A program made the position numbers and the translations under genes. Shown here piece after piece: positions 7,696 to 17,100 of a stretch of DNA of 64,000 nt (position 1 is its first letter; each line of letters starts with the position of its first letter). The stretch is from Clostridium sp. AM30-24 (GTDB lineage Bacteria > Bacillota > Clostridia > Lachnospirales > Lachnospiraceae): NCBI RefSeq assembly GCF_003480435.1, contig NZ_QUJB01000013.1, positions 21,754 to 85,753 on the forward strand, in the 5' to 3' direction. The notes under the pieces were generated by a model. The model did not search any database. It was not told where the DNA came from and worked only from the letters and a program-made list of their open reading frames with translations.

Positions 7696-8765
7696 CCCCC
7701 CTGCCTGTTTTCTTCCCGCACAAGAGGAAGCTCTACCACAACATCGGTTCCGACTTCCTCTTTGCTGTAGACATGGATGCCATATTCCTCGCCAAAAAGC
7801 AGTTTGATCCGTCGGTTGACGTTCACGACGGCGATTCCGCCTCTGGTCTGCTTTTTCTCCCCGTCTTTTTCCGGGTCGTCCGTCTCGTCGCCCAGGCGGC
7901 GCAGTTTTTCATTCAGTTCCTTTAACTTCGCGTCCGTCATTCCCTGTCCGTCATCGGAGATTCTGATATAAAGCCGTTCCTCGCTGGCACTAATGCGGAT
8001 CACCAGGTGACCTTTTCCGATCTTCCTCTCGATTCCGTGGTAAATAGAGTTCTCAACGATGGGCTGCAGCGTCAGTTTTGGGAGCTTGCACTGCAGGAAA
8101 TCCATCTCCGTAAACTCATCTTCCGGGTCCCGGTCATACTGGATCTTTAAGTCCAGCTTCGATCCGAAACGGAACTGCTGGATATAATAGTAATTTTCGA
8201 TATTGGCCAGTTCGTCCTCCAGCGTCACAAGATTTTCCAGATCTGAGATCGTGTACCGGAAAAAGGTCGCCAACGCCTCCGTCATCTCCGCGATACTGTC
8301 AAGCCCCGCAATCAGCGCCTCGCTTCGGATTCCCTCCAGTGTATTGTAGAGGAAATGTGGGTTGATCTGGTTCTGAAGTGCCAGATACTCCGCCTGTTTT
8401 TTCGAGATCGCGATCAGGTTGCTGCGGTCGATGATCTCGTTTAAGCGCAGGACTGCCTGCTCGCTCTCCGGTGAAAACGGATAGCGGACCTTGAACAGGT
8501 CTTCCATGACGTATCCCATGACAAACTGCTCGTATATCTTCCTCGTCTCCCTGTACGGCACAAGAACCAGGCGATGGACCGCTGCCGCCAGCATGAGAAA
8601 GAGTGCGGTAAAAAGCGTCGGTGCTGCAAGGGACCGCATCTCCCGGATGTGCACAAGCCACATCTCCACGAGGACCGCCCCGATCAGCCCGGCCGCGAGA
8701 AGTGCGCACCATTTGATCCGGACTGACAGATAGTTTTTTTTATCGGTATGTTTCTTTTCCATCAA
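7686..8765 (-). CDS. YesM/LytS-type sensor histidine kinase with almost no extracellular domain
   Basis: The protein has 359 residues. Two membrane segments (about 19-40 and 48-70) are joined by fewer than ten residues, so there is no extracellular sensor. The His_kinase domain has QNQINPHFLYNTLEG with the phospho-acceptor His137, and the ATP-binding domain has PIVENSIYHGIE, DDGQGM and a GGIAVVNVNRRI box. It should phosphorylate the response regulator encoded upstream; the two genes overlap by 4 bases (ATGA). Typical YesM kinases carry a large extracellular domain, so its input probably comes through another protein, perhaps the adjacent pseudo-ATPase. That link is inference. Confidence 0.92.
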   Translation of the reverse strand: MMEKKHTDKKNYLSVRIKWCALLAAGLIGAVLVEMWLVHIREMRSLAAPTLFTALFLMLAAAVHRLVLVPYRETRKIYEQFVMGYVMEDLFKVRYPFSPESEQAVLRLNEIIDRSNLIAISKKQAEYLALQNQINPHFLYNTLEGIRSEALIAGLDSIAEMTEALATFFRYTISDLENLVTLEDELANIENYYYIQQFRFGSKLDLKIQYDRDPEDEFTEMDFLQCKLPKLTLQPIVENSIYHGIERKIGKGHLVIRISASEERLYIRISDDGQGMTDAKLKELNEKLRRLGDETDDPEKDGEKKQTRGGIAVVNVNRRIKLLFGEEYGIHVYSKEEVGTDVVVELPLVREENRQGGWR

Positions 8766-10369
8766 GAGTACAGCTTTCTGTATTCCTTGGGCTTTAGACC
8801 CGCGTATTTTGTAAAGGACTTCGTGAAATACCGCACGTCGCTGTAGCCGACCTTCCCGCAGATATCAGCCACCGTGTCGTTCGTCTCCTTTAAAAGCTTC
8901 TTCGCCATATCCATCCGGACCTTAGAAAGGTATTCCAGAAATGTTATTCCCGTGTCTTTCTTGAATAACGTGCTAAGATAAGTAGGTGAGAGATCCGCGA
9001 TCTGGCTTACCTCCTCCAGCGTCAGTGGTTCCCCGAAATGCTCTTCCACATACTTTTTCACAAGACGGATCGGACGGTTCTCATCCTGGCGTTTTAATCT
9101 GGATGCCTTCTCATAAGAACTCGTGAGCCGTCTCGTCAGGTAATCGAAGAGCTCAGTGGCATCAGCACAGTTGTCGGCGCTGATGCTGAAATTTTCCATG
9201 AAATTCTCCTCCACCGGCAGGCGATATTTTTTCATAAAGAAGAGATACTGGTTGCAGATCTCCTTTGTCATCTGCAGGATCTCATGACCGCTGATCTCCT
9301 TTGATGCCAGCATCTTTGTCTTTAAATAGATCAGTTCTTCCCGCAGGGCAAAAGGATCCAGACTCTCGAGCGTGTGGGAGATCCGGTCATTGAATTTCGC
9401 AAAGCTCTCACTGTCCGCGAAGGACTCTCCGCTGTCAATACTTCCTTCCATCAGCTTTCCGGTCCCGCCAAGCAAACGTTCCTCGATCAGGAGTCTGGCA
9501 TTTTTTAAGGAAATCCCGATCTCTGAAAGACGCCCCACACCTTCTCCCAGTGCCATCGTCACAGCCAGATTTTTTAAGATATCTCCCTGGACTCTGATCT
9601 CAGAAAGCAGGGCTTTCATCTGTCTGCGGATCTGCATTCTGTCATCCGGATCATAATTCAGCAGGAAAAAATGGAACCCGTTTAACTCCGTCAATTCTGT
9701 TTCCATTACATACCCGTTTAAAAGCTTCCCTGCCGCAGCCTGCACTTTCTCCGCCATAAACCGGACATTCTTTTCCTCATCGCACACGCGTCCGTCAAGC
9801 TTTAAGATCGCAATACTGAATTCCCCCGGCTCAAGGTGATAGTGGAATTCTCGGTTGATACGATCCAACGGCTGCGTCAGGACTTCTTTATTTCTTCTCC
9901 CCACAAGATCCTGCAAAAATGCCTGCCTGAGATTCTTCTCATCGCTCTGGATCGCCCGCTGTCTCTTTTCCTCCAGGCTTAACTGCTCTGTCTGCTCCTT
10001 AAAGTGAGCGCTGAGCCGTTTTAAGGTCTCCGTCAGTTCATCCTTCCGGATCGGTTTTAAAAGATACGCGTTTACCCCGTAGCGGATCGCCATCTGCGCG
10101 TATTCAAAATGGCGGTAACCGCTGATGATCACAAACTCTGTGTTCGGAGCTTCCTCTTTTCCCAACCGGATCAGGTCCAGCCCGTCATATCCCGGCATCC
10201 GGATATCCGTGATCACGATATCCGGGTGAAATTCTTTTATTTTTTCCAACGCCTCGATCCCGTTCTCGGCAACTGCGACAACCTCCATCCCAAGCGCGTC
10301 CCAGTCCACAAGCTTCTCGATCAGCTGGCACACCTTGCTCTCGTCGTCGGCGATCAGTACTCTCAGCAT
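8762..10369 (-). CDS. Response regulator with AraC-type DNA-binding domain (YesN type)
   Basis: The protein has 535 residues. The receiver domain has ADDE near the N-terminus, phospho-acceptor Asp55 in ITDIRMPG, and LLKPIRKDE with the conserved lysine. A long middle region of about 250 residues follows, then a C-terminal pair of AraC helix-turn-helices (LTLEEVSQIADLSPTYLS and DTVADICGKVGYSD). The start is the ATG at 10369, 8 bases after a GGGGGG site; an upstream TTG is too close to that site. It leads the two-component operon and probably activates the transport operon through the paired ATTGTCC repeats at 6124-6151. Confidence 0.94.
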   Translation of the reverse strand: MLRVLIADDESKVCQLIEKLVDWDALGMEVVAVAENGIEALEKIKEFHPDIVITDIRMPGYDGLDLIRLGKEEAPNTEFVIISGYRHFEYAQMAIRYGVNAYLLKPIRKDELTETLKRLSAHFKEQTEQLSLEEKRQRAIQSDEKNLRQAFLQDLVGRRNKEVLTQPLDRINREFHYHLEPGEFSIAILKLDGRVCDEEKNVRFMAEKVQAAAGKLLNGYVMETELTELNGFHFFLLNYDPDDRMQIRRQMKALLSEIRVQGDILKNLAVTMALGEGVGRLSEIGISLKNARLLIEERLLGGTGKLMEGSIDSGESFADSESFAKFNDRISHTLESLDPFALREELIYLKTKMLASKEISGHEILQMTKEICNQYLFFMKKYRLPVEENFMENFSISADNCADATELFDYLTRRLTSSYEKASRLKRQDENRPIRLVKKYVEEHFGEPLTLEEVSQIADLSPTYLSTLFKKDTGITFLEYLSKVRMDMAKKLLKETNDTVADICGKVGYSDVRYFTKSFTKYAGLKPKEYRKLYS

Positions 10370-10410
10370 CCGCAATTCCCCCCTGTTTCCCCCGAAAGTA
10401 ATATAATTTC

Positions 10411-10440
10411 ATTGTACCCCGCATGGGACATTTCCGTCAA
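10411..10440 (-). promoter_or_regulatory. Promoter of the two-component operon
   Basis: TTGACG (10435-10440), 18-base spacer and TACAAT (10411-10416) on the minus strand. It lies about 40 bases upstream of the response regulator start and is divergent from the pflB promoter. Confidence 0.65.
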
Positions 10441-10491
10441 CCCATATGAATTACTGCCCTTTGCGTTTTTGGTCAGACCTTTTATTTCCAC

Positions 10492-10520
10492 TTGACTTCC
10501 CCCACAACATCTGGTATATA
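10492..10520 (+). promoter_or_regulatory. Promoter for the ZTP riboswitch-pflB transcript
   Basis: TTGACT (10492-10497), 17-base spacer, TATATA (10515-10520). The predicted transcription start is near 10527, just before the aptamer. Confidence 0.75.
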
Positions 10521-10529
10521 TAGCTTATA

Positions 10530-10600
10530 CCGATCATATGACTGACGGATAAGTGGATAAACCACGTGAAGTATGATCGAAGAAAGCCGACCGTCTGGGC
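10530..10600 (+). ncRNA. ZTP (pfl) riboswitch aptamer upstream of pflB
   Basis: The region carries the conserved blocks of the pfl motif in order: ATATGACTGACGG, then a short hairpin GTGGATAAACCAC, then GAAGTAT, a linker, and GCCGACCGTCTGGGC. GACGG (10544-10548) can pair with CCGTC in the 3' block to form the known pseudoknot. It closely resembles the Fusobacterium ulcerans ZTP aptamer as I remember it. ZTP builds up when 10-formyltetrahydrofolate is short; formate made by Pfl can replenish it. An intrinsic terminator overlaps the 3' block, so ligand binding should allow read-through. Confidence 0.88.
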
Positions 10601-10631
10601 AATCATAGCGCAGACCGTGGGCTGTTTTTTT
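10585..10631 (+). terminator. Riboswitch-controlled terminator
   Basis: The 5' arm AGCCGACCGTCTG (10585-10597) pairs with CAGACCGTGGGCT (10611-10623) with two mismatches, followed by seven T (10625-10631). The 5' arm is also the 3' part of the ZTP aptamer, so the two structures exclude each other. Confidence 0.82.
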
Positions 10632-10747
10632 GCCCTTTTGTCTGATGGCGCATTCTGCGCCGCGCTGTGATTCTGTAACAGCTGAGATCTCCCTAAAGAG
10701 AAAATTTCCCATATGACGGATTTTGATAATGGTTCTCATTTAAAGTA

Positions 10748-10777
10748 TTGTTTTTTCCTGTCACGATCTGTTATAAT
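10748..10777 (+). promoter_or_regulatory. Second, riboswitch-independent pflB promoter
   Basis: TTGTTT (10748-10753), 18-base spacer, perfect TATAAT (10772-10777). It lies downstream of the terminator, so part of pflB expression may bypass the riboswitch. Confidence 0.6.
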
Positions 10778-10863
10778 GGCGAAGCATTTCTTCACAACCG
10801 AAGATTTCAGAATGATCCCTTTTTAACAATATGTAATAGTAATGGAAACAAGGAGGAACCACC

Positions 10864-13167
10864 ATGTCTGAACAGAATACCAGAAACGGAAACGCTGATG
10901 TTTTCAAAAAAGCCTGGAGAGGATTCCAGGGCGCAAAATGGACCGATGAGGTCAATGTCCGCGAATTCATCCAGAATAACTATACCCAGTACGACGGAAC
11001 CGAGGATTTCCTTGCAGCTCCGACCGAAGCTACCGATAAACTCTGGGGACGTCTTCAGGAGCTCCAGAAAGAGGAACGTAAAAAAGGCGGTGTCTTAGAG
11101 TGCGAGACTGAGATCGTGTCCAGCCTGACCTCCTACGGCCCGGGCTACATCGACGAAAGCTTAAAGGATCTCGAGACCATCGTCGGACTCCAGACAGACA
11201 AGCCGTTAAAGCGTGCCTTCATGCCTTACGGCGGAATCAAAATGGCTGAGGAAGCAGCCGAGACCTACGGATATAAGGTAAATGAGAAGTTCCACAAGAT
11301 CTTCACGGAGTACCACAAGACACACAATCAGGCAGTCTTTGACGCTTACACACCGGAGATGAAAGCTGCCCGCCACTGCCATATCGTAACCGGTCTTCCG
11401 GATACCTACGGCCGCGGACGTATCGTCGGTGACTACCGCCGCGTGGCCCTCTACGGTATCGACTTCCTGATCGAAGAAAAGAAGAAAGACCTGGATCTCT
11501 GTGGAAACGGCGCAATGTACGATGAGATCATCCGCCAGAGAGAGGAGATTGCAGAGCAGATCCGTGCCTTAAAGGGTATGAAAGAGATGGCAAAGATCTA
11601 CGGCTATGACATTTCCGCTCCGGCAACAAACGCAAAAGAGGCGATCCAGTGGCTTTATTTCGGCTATCTTGCCGCTGTTAAGACTCAGAACGGCGCAGCT
11701 ATGAGTGTCGGACGTATCTCTACCTTTATCGATATCTACGTAAACCGTGACCTCGAGGAAGGTACACTTACCGAGTCCCAGGCACAGGAGCTGATCGACC
11801 ATATGACCATGAAGTTCCGTATGGTGAAGTTCGCAAGAATCCCGTCCTACAACCAGCTCTTCTCCGGTGACCCGGTTTGGGCGACACTGGAGGTTGCAGG
11901 TCTCGGACAGGACGGACGTCACATGGTAACAAAGACAGACTTCCGTTTCCTCCATACTTTAGAGAACATGGGCCCGTCCCCGGAGCCGAACCTGACTGTA
12001 CTTTACTCCTCCCGTCTCCCGGAGAACTTCAAAAAGTACGCGGCAAAGATCTCCGTTGATACATCCTCGATCCAGTATGAGAATGATGATGTGATGCGTC
12101 CGGTATGGGGCGATGACTACAGCATCTGCTGCTGCGTATCCGCTACCCAGACAGGTAAAGAGATGCAGTTCTTCGGAGCACGCGCAAACCTTGCGAAGTG
12201 CCTGCTCTACGCGATCAACGGCGGTAAAGACGAGAAGTACAAGACAAAGGACGGAAAGCCGATGCAGGCTGGTCCGGAGTACGCACCGATCACCTCCGAG
12301 TATCTTGATTATGACGAGGTGATGCATAAGTATGACCTGATGATGGACTGGCTGGCAGGAATCTATGTAAACATCCTGAACCTGATCCAGTATATGCACG
12401 ATAAATATTACTATGAGGCAGCCGAGATGGCTCTCATCGACACCGACGTGCGCCGCACCTTCGCGACCGGTATCGCAGGCTTCTCCCACGTGGTAGACTC
12501 CCTCTCTGCGATCAAGTACGCAAAGGTAAAGGTTGTCCGCGACGAGAACGGTATGGCGACAAGCTTCGTAACAGAGGGTGATTTCCCGCGTTACGGAAAC
12601 GATGACGACCGTGCGGATGATATCGCAGTTTGGCTGTTAAAGACATTCTTAAAGAAGGTTAAGAAGTACCACACCTACAGAAATTCCGAGCCGACTACTT
12701 CGATCCTTACGATCACATCCAATGTGGTTTACGGTAAGGCAACAGGCGCTCTCCCGGATGGCCGTGCAGCGTTCACACCGTTCGCACCGGGCGCAACTCC
12801 GTCCTACGGCGCTGAGCAGAATGGTCTTCTCGCTTCCTTGAACTCCGTTGCAAAGCTTCCGTATGAGTACGCTCTCGACGGAATCTCCAACACTGAGACG
12901 ATCGCTCCGGGTGCTCTCGGACATTCTGAGGACGAGAGAAAGAACAACCTCGTTCATGTTCTCGACGGATACTTTGACCAGGGCGCTCATCACCTCAACG
13001 TGAATGTCTTCGGTCTTGATAAGTTAAAAGACGCGATGGAACATCCGGAGAAACCGGAGTATGCAAACTTCACGATCCGTGTTTCCGGTTATGCTGTTAA
13101 ATTCATTGATCTGACAAGAGAGCAGCAGCTGGATGTCATTGCAAGAACCTGCCACGAGGCGATGTAA
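10864..13167 (+). CDS. pflB: Pyruvate formate-lyase (glycyl radical enzyme)
   Basis: The protein has 767 residues, the usual PflB length. It converts pyruvate and CoA to acetyl-CoA and formate. The active-site cysteine pair lies in SICCCVSA (residues 420-426), where most PflBs have only two cysteines; the last two align with the catalytic pair. The radical glycine is in RVSGYAVKF (Gly742) near the C-terminus. Start: ATG preceded by AAGGAGGAACC. Its leader carries a ZTP riboswitch and terminator plus a second promoter. The activase gene follows about 170 bases downstream. A hairpin between them (13185-13213) could lower activase expression relative to the lyase. Confidence 0.97.
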   Translation: MSEQNTRNGNADVFKKAWRGFQGAKWTDEVNVREFIQNNYTQYDGTEDFLAAPTEATDKLWGRLQELQKEERKKGGVLECETEIVSSLTSYGPGYIDESLKDLETIVGLQTDKPLKRAFMPYGGIKMAEEAAETYGYKVNEKFHKIFTEYHKTHNQAVFDAYTPEMKAARHCHIVTGLPDTYGRGRIVGDYRRVALYGIDFLIEEKKKDLDLCGNGAMYDEIIRQREEIAEQIRALKGMKEMAKIYGYDISAPATNAKEAIQWLYFGYLAAVKTQNGAAMSVGRISTFIDIYVNRDLEEGTLTESQAQELIDHMTMKFRMVKFARIPSYNQLFSGDPVWATLEVAGLGQDGRHMVTKTDFRFLHTLENMGPSPEPNLTVLYSSRLPENFKKYAAKISVDTSSIQYENDDVMRPVWGDDYSICCCVSATQTGKEMQFFGARANLAKCLLYAINGGKDEKYKTKDGKPMQAGPEYAPITSEYLDYDEVMHKYDLMMDWLAGIYVNILNLIQYMHDKYYYEAAEMALIDTDVRRTFATGIAGFSHVVDSLSAIKYAKVKVVRDENGMATSFVTEGDFPRYGNDDDRADDIAVWLLKTFLKKVKKYHTYRNSEPTTSILTITSNVVYGKATGALPDGRAAFTPFAPGATPSYGAEQNGLLASLNSVAKLPYEYALDGISNTETIAPGALGHSEDERKNNLVHVLDGYFDQGAHHLNVNVFGLDKLKDAMEHPEKPEYANFTIRVSGYAVKFIDLTREQQLDVIARTCHEAM

Positions 13168-13184
13168 ATTTATTCATTTAAAAT

Positions 13185-13213
13185 CAGCCGGGAATGTTGT
13201 TTATTCCCGGCTG
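13185..13213 (+). terminator. Hairpin between pflB and pflA (possible partial terminator)
   Basis: A near-perfect stem CAGCCGGGAA/TTCCCGGCTG with a short loop. The next T-run (TTTTTT) is about 18 bases further on, so it is a weak terminator or an mRNA stability element. Confidence 0.5.
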
Positions 13214-13338
13214 AGTCTAAATTATGCAGTTTTTTCTGGCTTGGCATTGATATTTTAGTGTTTGCGCTTTTGCACCCCACTGCTCATTTTACCTTTATTT
13301 TTATCCCCGGCAGATTCCGGGAGAAGGGAAACTTTTAT

Positions 13339-14142
13339 ATGGAAACAACAGGCTACATTCACTCCATCGACAGTTTTGGTTCCGTAGACGGACCCGGAGT
13401 CCGCTTTGTGACTTTTCTTCAGGGCTGCCATATGCGGTGCCGGTATTGTCATAATCCGGATACGTGGAAATTAGCGAACGCTGCTGCCGCTTCCGGTCAA
13501 CAGATTCCTGAGAATGCCGGTTCAGGCAGCGCTGCATCCTCTTCCGTCTGTAATTATAAAGAAATGACCCCGTCTACCCTGATCAGACAGGCGCTCCGCT
13601 ACAAGCGCTACTGGGGCAAAGAGGGCGGCATCACGGTCAGTGGAGGCGAACCGCTCTTACAGATCGATTTTATGAATGAACTTTTCCGTCTTGCAAAAGA
13701 AAACGGCGTCGGCACAGTGCTTGACACCGCAGGACAGCCGTTTACAAGAGAAAATCCATTTTTCTCAAAGCTCACCGATCTCATGGAAAATACCGATCTT
13801 GTCATGCTGGATTTAAAGCACATCGATCCGGAAAAGCACCGCGCTCTTACCGGACATTCCAACGAAAATATCCTGGCTTTCGCCAGATACCTGAATGAGA
13901 TCGGCAAACCCATGTGGATCCGCCACGTCCTCGTCCCCGGCGTGACCGATGACAATGAGAATCTTCACGGCATCCGTGCGTTTTTAGATACGCTGTCCAA
14001 TGTAAAAAAAGTGGAAGTTCTTCCGTACCATACACTCGGCATCTACAAATGGGAGTCCCTTGGAATCCCGTATACCTTAAAAGATGTGGATCCGCCGACT
14101 GCAGAGACGGTGAAGCGGGCAGAAGAGATACTGGGGTGTTAA
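13339..14142 (+). CDS. pflA: Pyruvate formate-lyase activating enzyme (radical SAM)
   Basis: The protein has 267 residues. It uses S-adenosylmethionine and a [4Fe-4S] cluster to generate the glycyl radical on PflB. The cluster motif is GCHMRCRYCHNP (CX3CX2C), followed by GGITVSGGEPLLQ. Between HNPDTWK and the SGGEP region lies an extra stretch of about 25 residues rich in Ala, Ser and Gly that short PflA proteins do not have. The start is the ATG at 13339 with AAGGG upstream; an in-frame upstream ATG at 13258 lacks a site and would add a non-conserved leader. The stop overlaps the convergent mfd stop in the palindrome TTAA. Confidence 0.94.
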   Translation: METTGYIHSIDSFGSVDGPGVRFVTFLQGCHMRCRYCHNPDTWKLANAAAASGQQIPENAGSGSAASSSVCNYKEMTPSTLIRQALRYKRYWGKEGGITVSGGEPLLQIDFMNELFRLAKENGVGTVLDTAGQPFTRENPFFSKLTDLMENTDLVMLDLKHIDPEKHRALTGHSNENILAFARYLNEIGKPMWIRHVLVPGVTDDNENLHGIRAFLDTLSNVKKVEVLPYHTLGIYKWESLGIPYTLKDVDPPTAETVKRAEEILGC

Positions 14143-17100
14143 ACTGCCAGTTCCCCAATCTTCCCAAGCAATTCCTTCGCCTTCTCCATCATCGGCTCGC
14201 AATCCTTATGCTTCTTTCCCTTATCCTGATAGAATAACACCGGCTTTTCGCCCTGTGCGAAGCGAAGAGCGGTCTTGTACTCGGCGATGAGGGCCGGAAT
14301 CCCGGTGACATCGAGCTTTGCCTTCGGGTAGAGTTCGATGCGGATCTCCTGGGTGTTGATATCCACCTCGGTCACGTAGGCGCGGTGGGCCAGGGCTTTT
14401 AATTCCGCTACCCGCAGCAGGTTATCCACAGATTTCGGAATATCGCCGAAGCGGTCAATCAGCTCATCCTGCATATCCATATACTCGTCATCCGTCTCGA
14501 TGGCGGAAATTCTCTTGTATACATCAAGCTTCAGATACTCATTCTTGATATATCCGTCCGGAATAAATGCGTCGATATCGCAATCCACCACGGTCTCAAA
14601 GGTCTCTTCCTCTTCCTGTCCGCCCTTTAAGGCAATAACCGCCTCGTTGAGCATCTTGCAGTAGAGATCATATCCGACTGCCTCCATGTGTCCATGCTGT
14701 TCCGCTCCGAGAATATTTCCCGCGCCGCGGATCTCAAGGTCACGCATCGCGATCTTGATTCCGGAGCCCAGCTCCGTGAATTCCCGGATCGCCTGAAGAC
14801 GTTTTTCCGCGTCCTCCTTTAACATCTTATCCCGTTTATACATCAGGAACGCATAGGAGGTCCGGTTGGACCGTCCGATCCGCCCCCGGATCTGGTAGAG
14901 CTGGGAAAGTCCCAGACGATCCGCGTCCTGAATGATCATCGTGTTGGCATTCGGGATATCCAGCCCCGTCTCGATGATCGTTGTAGACACGAGCACATCA
15001 ATATCGCCGTTGATGAAATCCAGCATGATCTTCTCGAGTTGATGCTCATTCATCTGACCATGGGCAAAGGCCACATTCGCGTCGGGCACGAGAGATGCCA
15101 CATGGTTTGCCACCTCGTCGATGTTATTGACACGGTTGTATACATAGTACACCTGCCCGCCGCGCCCTAATTCTCTGTGGATCGCCTCACGGATCATCTC
15201 GTCGTTGTACTCCATGACATAGGTCTGGATCGGAACACGGTCCACCGGCGGCTCCTCGAGAACGCTCATGTCACGGATCCCGATAAGGCTCATATGCAGA
15301 GTCCGCGGGATCGGCGTCGCTGTCAGGGTCAGAACGTCCACGTTCTGCTTCATCTGCTTGATCTTCTCTTTGTGGGTCACACCGAACCGCTGCTCCTCAT
15401 CGACGATCAAAAGTCCAAGGTTCTTAAACTGTACGTCCTTCGACAGGACTCTGTGTGTGCCGACAATAATATCCACATACCCCTTTTTCAGTCCTTCTAC
15501 CGTCTTCTTCATCTCTCCCGGTGTCCGGAAGCGCGACATCATGTCCACCCGCACCGGAAAATCCTTCATTCTCTGGACAAAGGTATTGTAGATCTGCTGT
15601 GCGAGGATCGTTGTCGGAACCAGATAGACCACCTGTTTTTCTTCCTGTACGGCTTTAAAGGCTGCCCGGAGAGCGATCTCCGTCTTTCCGTAGCCCACGT
15701 CTCCACAGATCAGGCGGTCCATGATCTTCTTGCTCTCCATGTCCCGCTTCGTATCATCGATGGCGGTAAGCTGGTCGTCCGTCTCATCATAGGGGAACAT
15801 CTCCTCGAATTCCTTCTGCCACACCGTATCCGGTCCGTACTGGAACCCCTCCGCGTCCTGACGCGCTGCGTAGAGCTCCACAAGCTCCTTCGCGATCTCC
15901 CGAACTGCCGTGCGGACCTTTGTCTTCGTCTTTGTCCACTCGGTCCCGCCAAGCTTATTTAACTTCGGAACCTTCGCGTCAGCCCCGGCATATTTCTGGA
16001 TCCCCTCCAGACGGGTCGCCGGAAGATAGAGGTTTCCGCCGTCACCGTACTCGACCTTGATATAGTCCTTGATGACATGGTCCTGCTCGATCTTCTCAAT
16101 TCCCTTATAGATACCGAGACCATGGCTCTCATGCACCACGTAGTCGCCGACGGAAAGTTCGGAGAAGCTGCTGATCTTCTTTCCCTCGTAATTGTACTTT
16201 TTCCGCTTCTTCTTCCGTTTTTCCACGCCAAACATATCGCCCTCGGTGATGACGACGAACTTGATCAACGGATACTCAAAGCCCTTGTGAAGCTTTCCGT
16301 AGGTGACCATGATCTCCCCGGGAGCCACCGGGCGCCCCGCATCCTCCGGGCAGAAGGCACGGAGATCATACTCTCTTAAGTCCCCAGCAAGGCGGCTCGC
16401 CCTGGTTCTCGACGCGGAAAGGAGAACGACGCGGTAGCCGTCCTTTTTCCATTTTGTGAGATCCTTGATCAGGATCTCGAAGCTGTTCTGATAGGAGTTT
16501 AAATTTTTACCGGTCAGGCTGTATTTTGCCTTCGGGGTCATTCCCGGAAGACGCTGGTCGAGACCTGTCATAAAGATCGAGTGAGGCGTATGGCAGTCCG
16601 CCAGCACTGTCTTTGAAGCCAATAAAAGATCCGCCTGTCCCGGCAGGATGTAGCCCTGCTCCAGACGGTGGGACATGCTCTCACGGAACTCGGTCTCAAC
16701 GGTCTCCGCTTTTTCCTTCATGCGCTGGGGCTCATCTAAGATCAAAGCGAGACCAGATGTCTGTTTTCCTGTTTCTGTTGTAGAAGACACCAAAGTGACC
16801 TTAGCGCCCACTTCTTTCATATAGTCAAGAAATGAAACTGTATCCTTACAGAAATACCGAATATACGCATCCAGTGTCTGGACATCAAAGCCCTCTTTTA
16901 AGGATTCCACAAGCTCCCCGACAGCCCGCCGGATCCGCTGGGCCTCCTCCGGCTTTTTCTGGTCGCGGAATGCTTTTTCCTGCTTTTTCTCGTCGGCTTC
17001 CAGACGCAAAATCCCCTCTTCGATATGTTCCTTCGTGAGGATCAGCTCCGCCGCCGGATAGATCGTAACTTCGTCCATCTGCTGAATCGACCGTTGACTC

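Noticed and set aside
10482..10739. Minus-strand open frame across the ZTP riboswitch
   Set aside because: It is antisense to a conserved aptamer and terminator and has no ribosome-binding site.
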